64,000 nucleotides of DNA from Isoetes taiwanensis. Lineage: Eukaryota; Streptophyta; Lycopodiopsida; Isoetales; Isoetaceae. The position numbers and the translations under genes were made by a program. The notes under the pieces are model-generated. The model was not told the origin of the DNA, ran no database searches, and saw nothing but the letters and a program-made list of their open reading frames with translations. The stretch's first letter is position 1. Each line of letters starts with the position of its first letter. Location: NCBI GenBank assembly GCA_021234155.1, contig JAJEKV010000003.1:24586874-24650873 (forward strand). The letters run 5' to 3'. Positions 44,312 to 56,245 of this stretch are shown here, piece after piece.

Positions 44312-46098
44312 GAATATGGGATTATTCGTAAATGTAAAGGCTGTTATTTTTTCGACCTCTCCACCCTTTGTTGTGTTGCCGCGTGGCTCTAATTCTTTTA
44401 GGGAATGTTTTTTTTTTTTTTTTTACCCACATTCTCAGTTTTTTACCTCACCTTCTAAACTTTTTACCTAACATTCTAAATTTCACCTTACATTCTAAAC
44501 TTTTTACCTAGCATTCAAAATTTCACCTTACATTCTTAGTGAAATCAATCAAAAACAAGTTATCACTTGAAATTCTGATAAAACCTTCATTTCATGGATA
44601 CAAGAGTTACAGCGGTCTTGCGGACCAACACTAGATCACACAAGTTAAAAGAGGTCCATAGATCGAGAAAATCATCATTAGATAAAAAAGCAGAACAAAA
44701 GGCTGTAAAATGGTGTTGATCAAAAATGGGTTCAACTCCAAACCTAACTCTTCATCATATTACGTATGAAATCCCTAAAACTTGCCAAAAGGAGGAAAAC
44801 TTCATAAAAAAGCTCGAAAAACCTCGAACTTCGTTAAAGCGTAGAACTTCGGCAACAACCTCGAAACTTCGACAAAGGCATGTAGCCACACACCGGTACA
44901 TGGCGAGATTTATCAAATGCAAGAAAATCTAACAAAAACATAAAATGGATCGATGATCATCTCCATAACACCCTAGCACCTACAAAATTCATGTAAGCGC
45001 CATCAAAAACGTTTCAAAATGCCTGGTAGCCCTCAAAAATGGCTGGCCGGATTCGAGCCATAGCCATGGCGACACCGTTCGAGAATGGAAGAGAAAAAAA
45101 AATGGTCCGTCATTTTTTTTTTCAATAAAGATTTCCCGTCATCTCAAGTGGATGGCGTGTCGGGAAGAATAATGACTTAACATTCACGTTACAAGAATGG
45201 CCCCACGGCCTAAATTTCGTGGGGTCAACATTAAGCCTCCGTTATTTGCCGTAGCGTCGGCAAATGTTTCCCCCAATTTAGGCCGTGGGGCCATTCTTAT
45301 ATAAAAAAATCATTCAAGCTTACAATTCCGTTTAAAGCGAAATCGTCATTATTGAGCTTTTGTAGGAAACAAAGCGCTCAAGGACTCCATTATCCATGGC
45401 GACATGGCTATGGCCACAACATGAAAGTCAAATGACTCATTTTTGCCTTGCGTTGAAACAAGCGAGGGAACTATTTCATCATGCCATCCGCGGCATTTTG
45501 TTGGTCCCAAAATGGTTATGGTTGAAGTTGTTTTCTTTGAATGGAAGGTCCACCTAAGCGATGATGCAGTTTTGGGAAATCTCGGGTAAAATTTGCGGTT
45601 TTTATTTAAATGGCCTGTTGGGTCGGTGAGCTTCGGTAGTGATTTTGCCTCTGTAGGAATTTTTAGTCCATGTGAGTCCTACATATGGTGGAATAGGGAT
45701 TTCCGCCTTAGGAAGAATGGCTCTGGCGTTCAAAGTCATGCGGTTTAAAACCCTTGGTTCCCTAAAATAAATAAATAGAGAATATTCCAAAAATTTCCAT
45801 CAAATTATATGCTAGGTAACGCCATTGATCGACATGTTTGTGGCATTCAATTGCAATTTAAGTGACATCTATATGACATGGTTTTATTGTCTATGTGCTA
45901 CTAAGTGGCATACGTTGTGACATCAAGTGTGTTTGAAATGACATGTATTCTACATGTATGTGTGGTGTTCCGGCTCAAAGCGCCATTCATTTGACATGCT
46001 CAAATGCCATTCATATGATATATACCGTGATGTGTATATGTGTTGGTTGGCGGAGGTTGTACCATTTAAGTGCATGTGTATGATAATCGTGATATTTT
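44312..46098. repeat. Segment G, copy 2 of the 7-kb unit
   Basis: This is the fullest version of segment G. It includes a stretch rich in AACTTCG and CCTCGAA words (44,815-45,045) that is deleted in copy 1, and the perfect 24-bp inverted repeat annotated separately. Recurrent GACAT words (CATTTGACATGC, ACATGTATTCTACATG) mark 45,830-46,020. A 62-codon minus ORF (45,602-45,790) has no known domain. Confidence 0.8.
45193..45298. repeat. 24-bp perfect inverted repeat (foldback, ~106 bp)
   Basis: The arm at 45,193-45,216 (AAGAATGGCCCCACGGCC then TAAATT) is the exact reverse complement of 45,275-45,298, with 58 bases between. Copies 1 (37,991-38,098) and 3 (52,368-52,474) have a damaged right arm. 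A foldback or MITE-like insertion is plausible, but no target duplication was identified. Confidence 0.8.
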
Positions 46099-46797
46099 TG
46101 TTAGAAATGTGATATTGAGTTCATTGCATAATTAGAATAAGTGTTGAGAATTGAAGCGAGAATTATCGACTATTAATTATCTGGGGAACCATTGAAACAT
46201 ATCTGATCGAGAAGATATGAGTTATGAAAGTGCGAGGTTGATTCATGTTCATGCACTCCTTGGTATATGGTTGAAGTTGGATCTAGGTTCCATATTGACC
46301 TAGGTTTATATGGTTAAGGTTAAGAGAAAGGTTAATGGTTTAAGACCATTATATTATATTGAACCGAGACCATTGAATTATAATGGTCATTGTTTATAAG
46401 CATGTAAATAACAGATAAGATCGAAGACTAGACGGCAAGGTGGCAAATTTAGAAAATTATTAAGCGGACGAATCGGCGACCCTAAACCTTTTGTGAAGAA
46501 CACGATAAAGATGAATCATTCCTGTAAAATAACTATATAGATACCACGACATTCGATTTGATCTCTCATGGAAATTGAATGAAGAAAGATGTTTTGATGA
46601 TTGCATTGCTACAGTGTACAAAGGCCTTTGCTACAGTAATATATTCAATACCATTGCTACAGTGGTTTGTCTAAAATTATTTTCAAAGGTTCATGTTGAT
46701 TGTTAAAGCTAGAAATTGCATTGCAAATCATTAAGGTTGTTTATGTGATTGCTCTATTGTGGATTTATAAGGATCAAAGCAAGTAAACTCTAATATC

Positions 46798-46809
46798 TGG
46801 TATCAGAGC
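46798..46809 (+). promoter_or_regulatory. Copia primer-binding site, copy 2 (intact)
   Basis: TGGTATCAGAGC, two bases after the 5' LTR, is the canonical plant copia site complementary to the 3' end of initiator tRNA-Met. Confidence 0.9.
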
Positions 46810-47184
46810 TTGGTTGTTTGTGGTTGCGAGAATGTCTAGCGAGGTTTGGATCGAGTTTGTTGGCGGTGTTGATGTGTAGAAGGGAGGTCCGGGCTTTCAA
46901 GTGCGGAAGGATGCCATAACTCATATTCTAGAGGTGGAAGACCTGCAGGATTTAGTGGATCTGGTAATGTGTCATTGACAAACACCATTGTCGGGACAAG
47001 TGCAAGGCGGAACTCGACGAAGGATCATCTATAAATCACGAAAATCACGAGGTGCGACACTGGTGAAGTGAACTCTAGAGGCGTCTGTTGAAGGAGGAAC
47101 AAGTGCCAAAGCTGAAAAAGCTGGTATGCAAGGATTAAAAAAGCTCAAGGGATAATAACCTCAAAGGTAAGTCCCACTATAAGG

Positions 47185-47382
47185 TTGAAGTTAAGAAATA
47201 AATCTCGAAAGGAAATGTGGATCTATTTTCTTAAGCATTTTGAGGAAAAGCGTTCTCACAAATTGACTTGTTGGATAAAGAACTTAGAAAACTCAAAATA
47301 CAAGAAGATGAAGATATTTCGAGTTTTTAACGGGTTCGATAATATTGTGGCTGATTTGGGAGGGGCTGGAGTGGATCTATGA
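47185..47382 (+). pseudogene. Copia gag fragment, copy 2
   Basis: This 65-codon open frame reads EMWIYFLKHFE, then HKLTCWIKNLENSKYKKMKI and FNGFDNIVADLGGAGV. It corresponds to the central UBN2/gag region of copia polyproteins, in which a charged helix is followed by a FxxxFDxIVxxL motif. The start is not the original one: upstream sequence (46,830-47,160) is a frame-broken N-terminal part. The frame ends where pol has been deleted. Confidence 0.6.
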
Positions 47383-47419
47383 GAAAGGTACCAAGTTTTG
47401 ACTATTGTTTCATGGTTGA

Positions 47420-47620
47420 GAAGGTTTTTGGACAAAACACATTGAATTGAACATTCATTTTATCGGGGATCTAGCTTCAAGGAATATATTCAAATGGTAT
47501 GTAAATACGAGGGAAACGGGTTGTAGATATATTCACCAAGGGATTACGAGGAAGGAAAATTCTTGCGATTCGAGAGAGATGATCTCAAGGTTTTATAATT
47601 ATGCAATGAAGGAGGAATGT
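47420..47620 (+). pseudogene. Copia polyprotein C-terminus, copy 2
   Basis: The sequence encodes THIELNIHFIGDL-type residues and later DIFTKG and YNYAMKEEC, equivalent to copy 1, but two indels break the frame. The stop codon again comes from the LTR start. Confidence 0.65.
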
Positions 47621-48330
47621 TAGAAATGTGATATTGAGTTCATTGCATAATTAGAATAAGTGTTGAGAATTGGCAGAAGTATCGACTATTAATTATCACC
47701 GGGGAACCATTGAAACATATCTGATCGGAAGATATGAGTTATGAAAGTGCGAGGTTGATTCATGCTCATGCACTCCTTGGTATATGGTTGAAGTTGGATC
47801 TAGGTTACATATTGACCTAGGTTTATATGGTTAAGGTTAAAGAAAGGTTAATGGTTTAAGACCATTATATTATATTGAAGCAAGAGACCATTGAGACCAT
47901 TGAATTATAATGGTCATTGTTTATAAGCATGTAAATATGAGATAAGATCGAAGACTAGCGGCAAGGTGGCAAATTTAGAAAAGCTGTTAAGCGGTAGAAT
48001 CGGCCGACCCTAAGCCGTCGTGAAGAACACGATAAAGATGAATCATTCCTGTAAAATAACTATATAGATACACGACATTGATTTGATCTCTCATGGAGAA
48101 ATTGAATGAAGAAAAAGATATTTTATGATTGCATTGCTATAGTGTACAAAGACCTTTACTTTCTGATAATATATTGATACCATTACTTCTGATGGTTTGT
48201 CTAAGATTATTTTCAAAGGTTCATGTTAATTGTTAAAGCTAGAAATTGCATTGCAAGTCATTAAGGTTGTTTATGTGATTGCTCTATTGTGGATTTATAA
48301 GGATCAAAGCAAGTAAACTCTAATAATTTT

Positions 48331-48852
48331 TTTATATGTCATTGCCATAAACCAATGAGAGTACTTTCGAAGGCTAGCATTGCCTTTGTAAGTTATGGCA
48401 TGGACTTATCTTGCCCATTTTGAATTTGAGGCCTCTGCTACTACCAAAAAGAGATTTAGAATGAGCTTAGAAGATCTGCAAAAACAAGAGATGTTGAAAG
48501 CAAAGAGATCTGCAAATTTAAAGGGATCTGCAAAAGCGGGGATTTGCAAGTTGAAGCCGATAATAATAGATGGTTCTTTGCAAATCTGCGAAGAAAAGGT
48601 GAGTTGTAAAATATTACCTAAGGTTTCAAAGCCCTTTACTCGGCTCTGTTATATGAAGAAACATTGAATCATGCAAAAGGCTGCATCGATGCTCTGAGCG
48701 GACTAGAAGATCTTCAAATGCAAGATTTAATCGGCATCAAGGCCCTGTTTTGCACGGCATTTGAGACCCTCGGCTCCAGCGGCTAGCAACAACAAACGCA
48801 TTTCAGACTCCTGGCTCCCTCAGATCACATCAGGAAATGCTGGCGGAAGGAA
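48331..48852 (+). repeat. Segment F, copy 2, with 90-codon ORF
   Basis: A clean open frame at 48,395-48,667 (90 codons, MAWTYLAHFEFEASATTKKR...YMKKH) is lysine-rich. It is present in copy 1 only with frameshifts. A second frame follows (LEDLQMQDLIGIKALFCTAF). The family is not recognised. It might be host gene sequence predating the transposon insertions. Open frames on either side of the copia insertion are not continuous. Confidence 0.5.
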
Positions 48853-51490
48853 TCATTGTTTATTGGACATCTTATTTGAGGAACAAGATCCAAGAACGTC
48901 ATATATATCACAGACAAATACATTGATGAGCACGTTTAACCACCCAACTGGGTCCACAAGGTTATGGCAATCATCGGCGGCTGGCTCGACAAACATTATC
49001 TAGCTACTCGCGTAGACCATGAGCAAACAATATCGGCTACTCGCGTAGACCATGAGCAAAGACTCAATCCATAGCTACTCCACGTAGACCACAGATCAGA
49101 AAATAATTGCAAATCTGCAGAGTCGCTGTAGCAGTGATTTGTGACCCCTTGTCACCTTTTCAACCATTACTCCCTCATACAAATGAACTAGGATATGTGC
49201 CACCCCAATTCGGAAACTAGACTCCGAGTCGGTTCCAACAAGGTAAAGGTTGCCTCAATTGGAGCTCTGGTTGTGGAGATACGTCCAACTGAAGTTCAGG
49301 TTCTATTTATAGATCTCTCTGCGACTTTAGCCTTTTTTAGCATACAATTGCCTTTTTCCTCAAAATATCTCCTTGCCTTTAATTAGATTATATGACTTAT
49401 CATATGGATATTATCTATGGCCTTTTTGTGCAAAATAGTCTGCCCCTTTTGCGTGATCATTGATTCCCCTTGATATCTCTCCAACCAATGGTTCTCGACC
49501 CCATCCTAGATATCACAACCTTGCCATAGTTCCACAACTTTGCCATATTTTGCCATGCCCCATAACCCTGGCGCCGTGGACCACTCCCCCGTGCTATGAC
49601 TCCGTATCGGTCCATCCCTTCTTAAAAGAGATGCGCGCGATCGTCAGAATCACGTTCGGTTTGGTCCATCCCTTCTCAAGGTGATAGTCCCATGTTAAGC
49701 GTGCACACAAGTTCTAGACCCTGCGAACTCAAGAATGGTTATATAAGTTATTGTACTTCCACGGTACCTTATACCTATTGGAACCTCCGTCCCCATTCTT
49801 TTAGATCCTGCAAAACTCTAAAGCGGTTATGGATATCGGCGTACTTCCCGCGATGCGATATATCCTTATTACCTCCATGATTGCATTATTATCTTCGTAC
49901 CTCAGCGGTACTACTTGATTGTACTCCACGATCTGGTATCTCCCGATACCAATCCACCATGGGTACACACAAGAAATAAAATTCTTATTCTCTATTACGT
50001 ATAAAGAAAGTCAACTTACAAACTTTACCCATAAATTACATTTCCATAGGAAATAATTTGAGATTCGCATCAAATTTTAGCATCCATGTCCTTGGCGACT
50101 TGTCAGTAAAGTGTCTTCCCCAATGCTTACTTCCCAATGCTTAACACTAAGCAAACGCAAACAAGGTCAAGTGTTAGTATGACTTTCAAAGTCAAATATG
50201 TATACCGACCCGGTAGGCCTTTGGATCCTGCGATCGACTCTCACGCAAACCAAGCAAAGCGGCTTTTTATTTATTCCACAACCCCCAAAGGATTATAGAA
50301 ATTTCCCCAATAACCGAACTCATTCTCAACAAAGTCGGTCCCATGCAGCCAGAGCATTCTCCGCGAAAGCAAGAGCTTTCTGCGCTCTTGATGCTCGGCT
50401 TCACTTGTTGCGGCGGTCACAAATCCTCCTTACTTGGACTCCACGTTCCAAGGATTAAGCCAAGATTAGCCCAGTTCACTCATATACTTGGCTCCCAACA
50501 CACCGTTTTGTGAAGTTCAACAAGCTGTACTTGCAACACAAACTTGCAAGATTTTTGGTGTGTCGTAGCCTTAGAGTATAATAACACCACTAGTTCCATC
50601 TTCTTTGATTCAAATCCAAAGCAGAAATTCAAAGTCTCGGTGATGTTTCCATAGCCTATAGATTCCTAAAAGAATCGCAAACTTCCGCTCTGATACCACT
50701 TGATACGATTCATTGTTTATTGGAAATTAAACAGCTGAACAACGACATCTTATTTGAGGAATAAGATCCAAGAACGTCATATATATCACAGACAAATACA
50801 TTGATGAGCACGTTTAACCACCCAATCGGGTCCACAAGGTTATTGCAATCATCTGGCAACTGGCTCAGCAAACAGTATCTAGCTACTCTGCGTAGACCAT
50901 GAGCAAACAATATCTGGCTACTCCGCGTAGACCATGAGCAAAGACTCAATCCATAGCTACTCCCGTAGACCACGGATAAGAAAATAATTGCAAATCTGCG
51001 AGTCATTGTAGCGATTATTTGTGACCCCATGTCACCTTTTTCGGCCATTACTCCCTCATACAGATGAACTAGGATATGTGCCACCTTAATTCGGAAACTA
51101 GACTCAGAAGGCGGTTCCAACAAGGTAAAGGTCACCTCAATTGGAGCTCTGTTTGTGGAGATATGTCAAGCTGAAGTTTAGGTTCTATTTATAGATCTCT
51201 CTTGCGACTTTAGCCTTTTTTAGCGGGCGGTTGCCTTTTCCTCAAAATATCTCCTTGCCTTTAATTAGATTATATGACTTATCATATGGATATTATCTAT
51301 GGCCTTTTTGTGCAAAATAGTCTGCCCCTTTTGTGCAATCATTGATTCCCCTTGATATCTCTCCAACCAATGGTTCTCGACCCCATCCTAGATATCACAA
51401 CCTTGCCATAGTTCTACAACTTTGCCATATTTTGCCATGCCCCATAACCCTGGCGCCGTGGACCACTCCCTCGTGCTATGACTCCGTGTC
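48853..51490 (-). mobile_element. Non-autonomous TGATACG LTR element, copy 3
   Basis: The left LTR is 48,853-49,608, with the same truncated outer junction as copy 2 plus a ~21-bp deletion near 48,867. The right LTR is 50,701-51,490. The internal 1.1 kb is non-coding. This copy keeps the intact primer-binding site and reads CTCTGCG or CAGCAAACAG where copies 1 and 2 read CGGCG or AAGCGG. Confidence 0.8.
50687..50698 (-). promoter_or_regulatory. Minus-strand primer-binding site, copy 3 (intact)
   Basis: GCTCTGATACCA on the plus strand is the exact reverse complement of TGGTATCAGAGC. It lies two bases left of the right LTR, which sets the element's orientation as minus. Confidence 0.9.
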
Positions 51491-52889
51491 GGAATATGGG
51501 ATTATTCGTAAATGTAAGCTGTTATTTTTCGACCTCTCCACCTTTCTTTGTGTTGCCACGTGGCTCTAATTCTTTTAGGGAATGTTTGGCTCAATCGGGT
51601 TTTTTTTTTTTTTTAACCACACATTCTCAGTTTTTTACCTCACCTTCTAAACTTTTTACCTAACATTCTAAATTTCACCTTACATTCTAAACTTTTTACC
51701 TAGCATTCAAAATTTCACCTTACATTCTTAGTGAAATCAATCAAAAACAAGTTATCCTGCGAAATTCTGATAAAACCTTCATTTCATGGATACAAGAGTT
51801 ACAACGGTCTTGAGACCAACACTAGATCACACAAGTTAAAGAGGTCCATAGATCGAGAGAAAATCATCATTAGATAAAAAAAGCAGAACAAAAGGTAAAA
51901 TGGTGGTGATCAAAAATCGGTTCAACTCAAACCTAACTCTTCATCATATTACGTATGAAATCCCTAAAACTTGCCAGAAATGGGAAAACTTCGCAAAAAG
52001 CTCGAAAAACCTCGAACTTCGTTAAAGCGTAGAACTTCGGCAACAACCTCGAAACTTCGACAAAAAGGCATGCAGCCACACCGGTATGGCGAGATTTATC
52101 AAATGCGAGAAAATCTAACAAAAACATAAAATGGATCGATGATCATCTCCATAACACCCTAGCACCTACAAAATTCATGTAAGCGCCATCAAAAACGTTT
52201 CAAAATGCCTCGGTAGCCCTCAAAAATGGCGGCCGTTTTGAGCATATAGCCATGGCGACCGTTCGAGAATGGAAGAAAAAAATGGTCCGTCATTTTTTTT
52301 TCAATAAAATTCCCGTCATCTCAAGTGGATGGCGTGTCCGGAAATGGCGGCTTAACATTCACGTTACAAGAATGGCCCCACGGCCTAAATTTCGTGGGGT
52401 CAACATTAAGCCTCCGTGACTGCCGTAGCGTCGGCAAATGTTTCCCCCCGAATTTGAGGCGTGGGGCCATTCTTATATACAAAAATCATTCAAGCTTACA
52501 ATTCCCGTTTAAGAGCGAAATCGTCATTATTAGAGCTTTTGTAGGAAACAAAGCCGCTCAAGGACTCCATTATCCATGGCGACATGGCTATGGCCACAAC
52601 ATGAAAGTCAAATGACTCATTTTTTGCCTTGCGTTGAAACAACGCAGGGAACTATTTCATCATGCCATCCGCGGCCGCATTTGTTGAGGTCCCAAAATGG
52701 TTATGGTTGAAGTTGTTTCTGAATGGAAGGTACAATTTTTAGATCCATGTGAGTCCTACATATGGTGGAATAGGGATTTCCTTGGGAAGAATGGCTCTGG
52801 CGTTCAAGGCATGCGGTTTAAAACCCTTGGTTCCCTAAAATAAATAAATAGAGAATATTCTAAAATTTCCATCAAATTATATGCTAGGT
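51491..52889. repeat. Segment G, copy 3 (truncated) of the 7-kb unit
   Basis: This follows segment G up to ATGCTAGGT at 52,889, where similarity to copies 1 and 2 stops abruptly. The copia insertion is therefore absent. About 125 bases are missing near 52,730 relative to the other copies. The foldback arms are at 52,368-52,391 and 52,451-52,474. This point is the right edge of the tandem structure. Confidence 0.8.
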
Positions 52890-54115
52890 GCTTAGAATTT
52901 TGGATTGAGGGATTTTTGGTAGATAAACCGGTGACGGCGCCCCGGGAGTGGCGTCAATCAAAAGCAAAACTCATGGCTCGAGAAGAATCGTCTGCTATAA
53001 TCTTTGCCACAGTGCTATCTTGGATTGTCAAGAAAGGCCTTTGTTAGGTTCTTGGCGATTCGGCGATTATGTAAAAGGGCTTGAAGGTCGCGCAAAAAGC
53101 TTGAGATATTGCAAATCTCTTTATCCTCTTATCGTTGATGTGTTGCACGATGTGCGAGAATCTCATGTGATTTGAGATCAAAGATGTCAGGAGCACTTTC
53201 GGGAAGAGGGAGATCAAAGGAATATTAGTTCTTAGGAAGCCAAGCTTTGCCACTGAATAAAACTTTCAATACTAAACTTCTCAACATCGAGGTGAGAGAG
53301 TTGATAAGACCAAGGAAGTCTTCCCACTTTGCTACCACTAGTGCCATAGCTTTGAAATTCGACAAAAAGCAGTATCAAGGGCAAAACTTCGCTCCAAGCA
53401 AGCCACCCATCTGAGTGGATCAATTAAGCCCATAAAGCTATAAAAAACAAATCTGGAATAGAGATTCCAAGGTGGCCCGGGTAAGCCCTATGCTATTTAA
53501 TTAGCACTAATAATGCGGTGAGAACATTCGGTCGCACTAATTTCGCCATGGCATACTATGTGATAAATTATTCCAAGCTTCGATCATGGTAGAAAGATCT
53601 CCCTCTGCACAAATACATAAATGGCCGGAGTAGAAAAAAGAGAGTAGAAAGCAATTTGGAAACGAGAATAATTTTGGAATAATTTGTAGGAGGACTTATT
53701 TGGAAAGCAGTGAGTAGCTATGAACCACCAAGAACCTCTAAACCCCAAGCGAGCAGTAGCTACAAGCGAGTAGCTCACGAACACGGGAACAAGAACATAG
53801 TAGCTACGGCTGGAAGTTATGGTGGCAATGCAAGCGGTGCCACCAAGAACCTATAAACCCCAAATTACCTTTAATAAACAAACAGGGGAAAATTGAGGAA
53901 TTTCTGCCAAACGGCGGTTTACGTTCCCATAATGGCTTGTTACCGGTATAGTTCCCATTATTTGGAAATCAAGTTCTGGGTAATAACCTCCATTTTTTTC
54001 AATGGTCTAGCACCGTGAGAAGAGTATATTGTGCCAATATAGTGCTGATTAGGGGACGAGATGCGCATCTTTTAATTATAAGCACTGAAACCCCTTGAGG
54101 TCTTACTACTACAAC
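52890..54115. other. Low-copy transition region, no gene assigned
   Basis: Short ORFs only (for example 53,044-53,253 minus, 69 codons, and 53,584-53,784 minus, 66 codons). GAGCAGTAGCTAC and GCGAGTAGCTC words recur near 53,745-53,780. From about 53.1 kb onward, base composition and CAG/CTG frequency become those of the right-hand part of the window. Confidence 0.4.
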
Positions 54116-55020
54116 TAGTGTAAATGCTTCAGAATTTGCTGCTATTGCTACTATTCCACCGCCTGTTGAGTCCAAAACTGTCGTTGTTGTCTCTGTTGAT
54201 ACCCTGGGGGGTTCACCTCTATGTTAGGGGCATATGGCATGTGCGTGCATCAGGTCGGAGAAACCCCTATGTATACAGGTCGCCCTCCATAGAAACCCCT
54301 ATGTATACAGTCTTGTGTTGTCGAAGCAGAATACCCGATTCCATACTTTTACACCAAGTCTAAGCACAATTTGCCCTACCCTTAACCTTATTTGTTGTGA
54401 CGAGACTGCCGAATTGACCCTTCGGGCAACTCGGGATCTTGTCTAACTTTAAGCTAGATTCAAATCGATATAAAAACTCTACGGAAACTCTTGTATTGGG
54501 TGAAGAATTTAATCTTCCATTTTGCAACTAGAAATGATCCATTCTTAACTTCCATTACCCATCAAAGAGTATAAAATTCAAACGATGCACTATCCACAAT
54601 ACTCGCAATATATAGATATAAACAACTGCTAAGCAAGCTAAACAAAAGCTTTAACTCCGGAATTCACCCACAATTCCCAACTGCGTCGCCGCCATCAACC
54701 TCACTGCTGCCTTGCGGATTAACTGCACATGCACTCAATGGGGTTAGTCCTCGTGACTAAGTGGGGATCCCTGGCTGCCGCTGCATGCATGGAAATACTC
54801 TGCAAATCTCGGATAAGCATAAACACAGACAGAAAATCCTACGCGAGTACAGTGCTAAGACAATGACCACGTAATCCAAGGAAATACCAAACATGAACAT
54901 CAGAAGTAAAGAACATAGTCAAAATACCAAACCATCATGACAATAGCTCCGGGACGATGGGAAGCTCAGCCAGCCTACATGCAGGCCCTGTTAGCAGAGA
55001 AATGCCCGGCCAGCTCACAT
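54116..55020. other. No gene assigned; 20-bp repeat
   Basis: AGAAACCCCTATGTATACAG occurs at about 54,259 and again at 54,291, separated by GTCGCCCTCC-type sequence. ORFs at 54,124-54,363 and 54,234-54,446 (plus) contain it but show no domain. Confidence 0.45.
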
Positions 55021-55024
55021 TCCG

Positions 55025-55510
55025 AGCATGGAAAAAATTAGTGGCTAAACTTAGCTAAATGGCGAAATTTTGGCCTTGTTTGGAAAAAAATTGGCTAAAC
55101 TATGGCCCTTTTTGGGCTAAAAAAAATAAAATTTTAGCCAAGTCTATTTCACGCCCCATCTCCATTTCGATGGAGCTTTAGCTAATCATAAGAAAGTGTA
55201 ACTGCCAAAATTTGGAAAGTTTAGCCAAAACTTAGAAGCTTTTACGTCAAATTTTAGTTCATTTTAGCCAAATCCTATAGCCTTTATATTTATTATGGTC
55301 AGTTAATATTTAGGTCTTGAATTAGTGCATAATAATCAAAAGATAGAAAATTTTTTATTTTTATTTATTTTTTAAATAAAAGTTTAGCGAAACGTAAGAA
55401 AGTATAGGTGGCAAAATTTAGAAAGATTAGCTAAACATTATAAGCTTTCACCTCAACTTTTGGCATACTTTAGCCAAGTCTATTTCACCACCTTGAATAT
55501 AAAAGTTCCT
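55025..55510. repeat. TTTAGCCAA/TTGGCTAAA repeat region
   Basis: A ~105-base segment beginning AAGAAAGTGTAACTGCC (55,190) is repeated in diverged form from 55,398 (AAGAAAGTATAGGTGGC). Both run into TTTAGCCAA and a TCTATTTCAC word. Inverted TTGGCTAAA words lie to the left (55,090). This may be a tandem or foldback MITE remnant. Ends and target duplication are unclear. Confidence 0.5.
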
Positions 55511-56240
55511 TAATTTTTTCCCTGATTCCGAGCCCCGTTGGCGGAGTTGGTGGGGTGAACCTCGTATGCGCATACCCTTCCCAGCCCACGTCTGGCGCTG
55601 GAGGACCTCTTACCATGGAGTCACAGGAGTTGACGTAGCATCCTGATCAGGGAGAACTACGCCCGGTGTCACAAAGCACAAGAATACCACAAAGAATCAC
55701 AGATGAACATGAGCATGCTAGACCGAACCTAGAAGTCTGACCCCGGAGGTTCCAATAGACATAATCAAATACCAAGACAACAGTGGAACAATGCAAAGAC
55801 TATGACATGGGGTGTTCATTAGAATGTTTACTATACACGTGCCTAGCTCATACTTGCCGATGTTGCCCATACATGTTGAAGCAGCTTATCCAATGATTCT
55901 TACTATGACATCGAAGTAGATCTCATACTCAGCATTTTCACAATACCCACAGCTTGCACTAAGGCAATCCCCCCCTTAAGGAACGCCATATACTCCTATC
56001 AATTTAATCCATTAGCCATACCAAATTAGTTTCCCAATGACAAAAAGATAAGGCCAACACTTCCCCATGACATCACCACATCATTGAAGTCCCCATAAGG
56101 TTCCGATGGTTCCCTTGACCAAATTCATATCAACATCTCTGTATATAATTCCATCCCACATTCCATATTTGCAATAAACCACCTAGCTAAGGATTTTAAT
56201 ATTTCATATTAAAATTCCACTACCTTATAGCTTACAAGAA
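55511..56240. other. No gene seen
   Basis: This is low-copy, CAG/CTG-rich sequence without an ORF of note or a recognised repeat. Confidence 0.4.
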
Positions 56241-56245
56241 ATTTA

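Larger units (their letters stand above)
46099..48325 (+). mobile_element. Internally deleted Ty1/copia element, copy 2
   Basis: The 5' LTR is 46,099-46,795 and the 3' LTR 47,618-48,325. The same ATTTT flanks lie at 46,094-46,098 and 48,326-48,330. Structure and deletion are identical to copy 1, with only scattered differences. A shared insertion site and target duplication show that the insertion preceded duplication of the 7-kb unit. Confidence 0.85.

Noticed and set aside
37313-46098. Segments G and F as internal region of a larger LTR element
   Set aside because: No PBS or polypurine tract lies at their ends facing the LTRs, and the F-LTR junction is truncated; duplication of flanking DNA explains them better.
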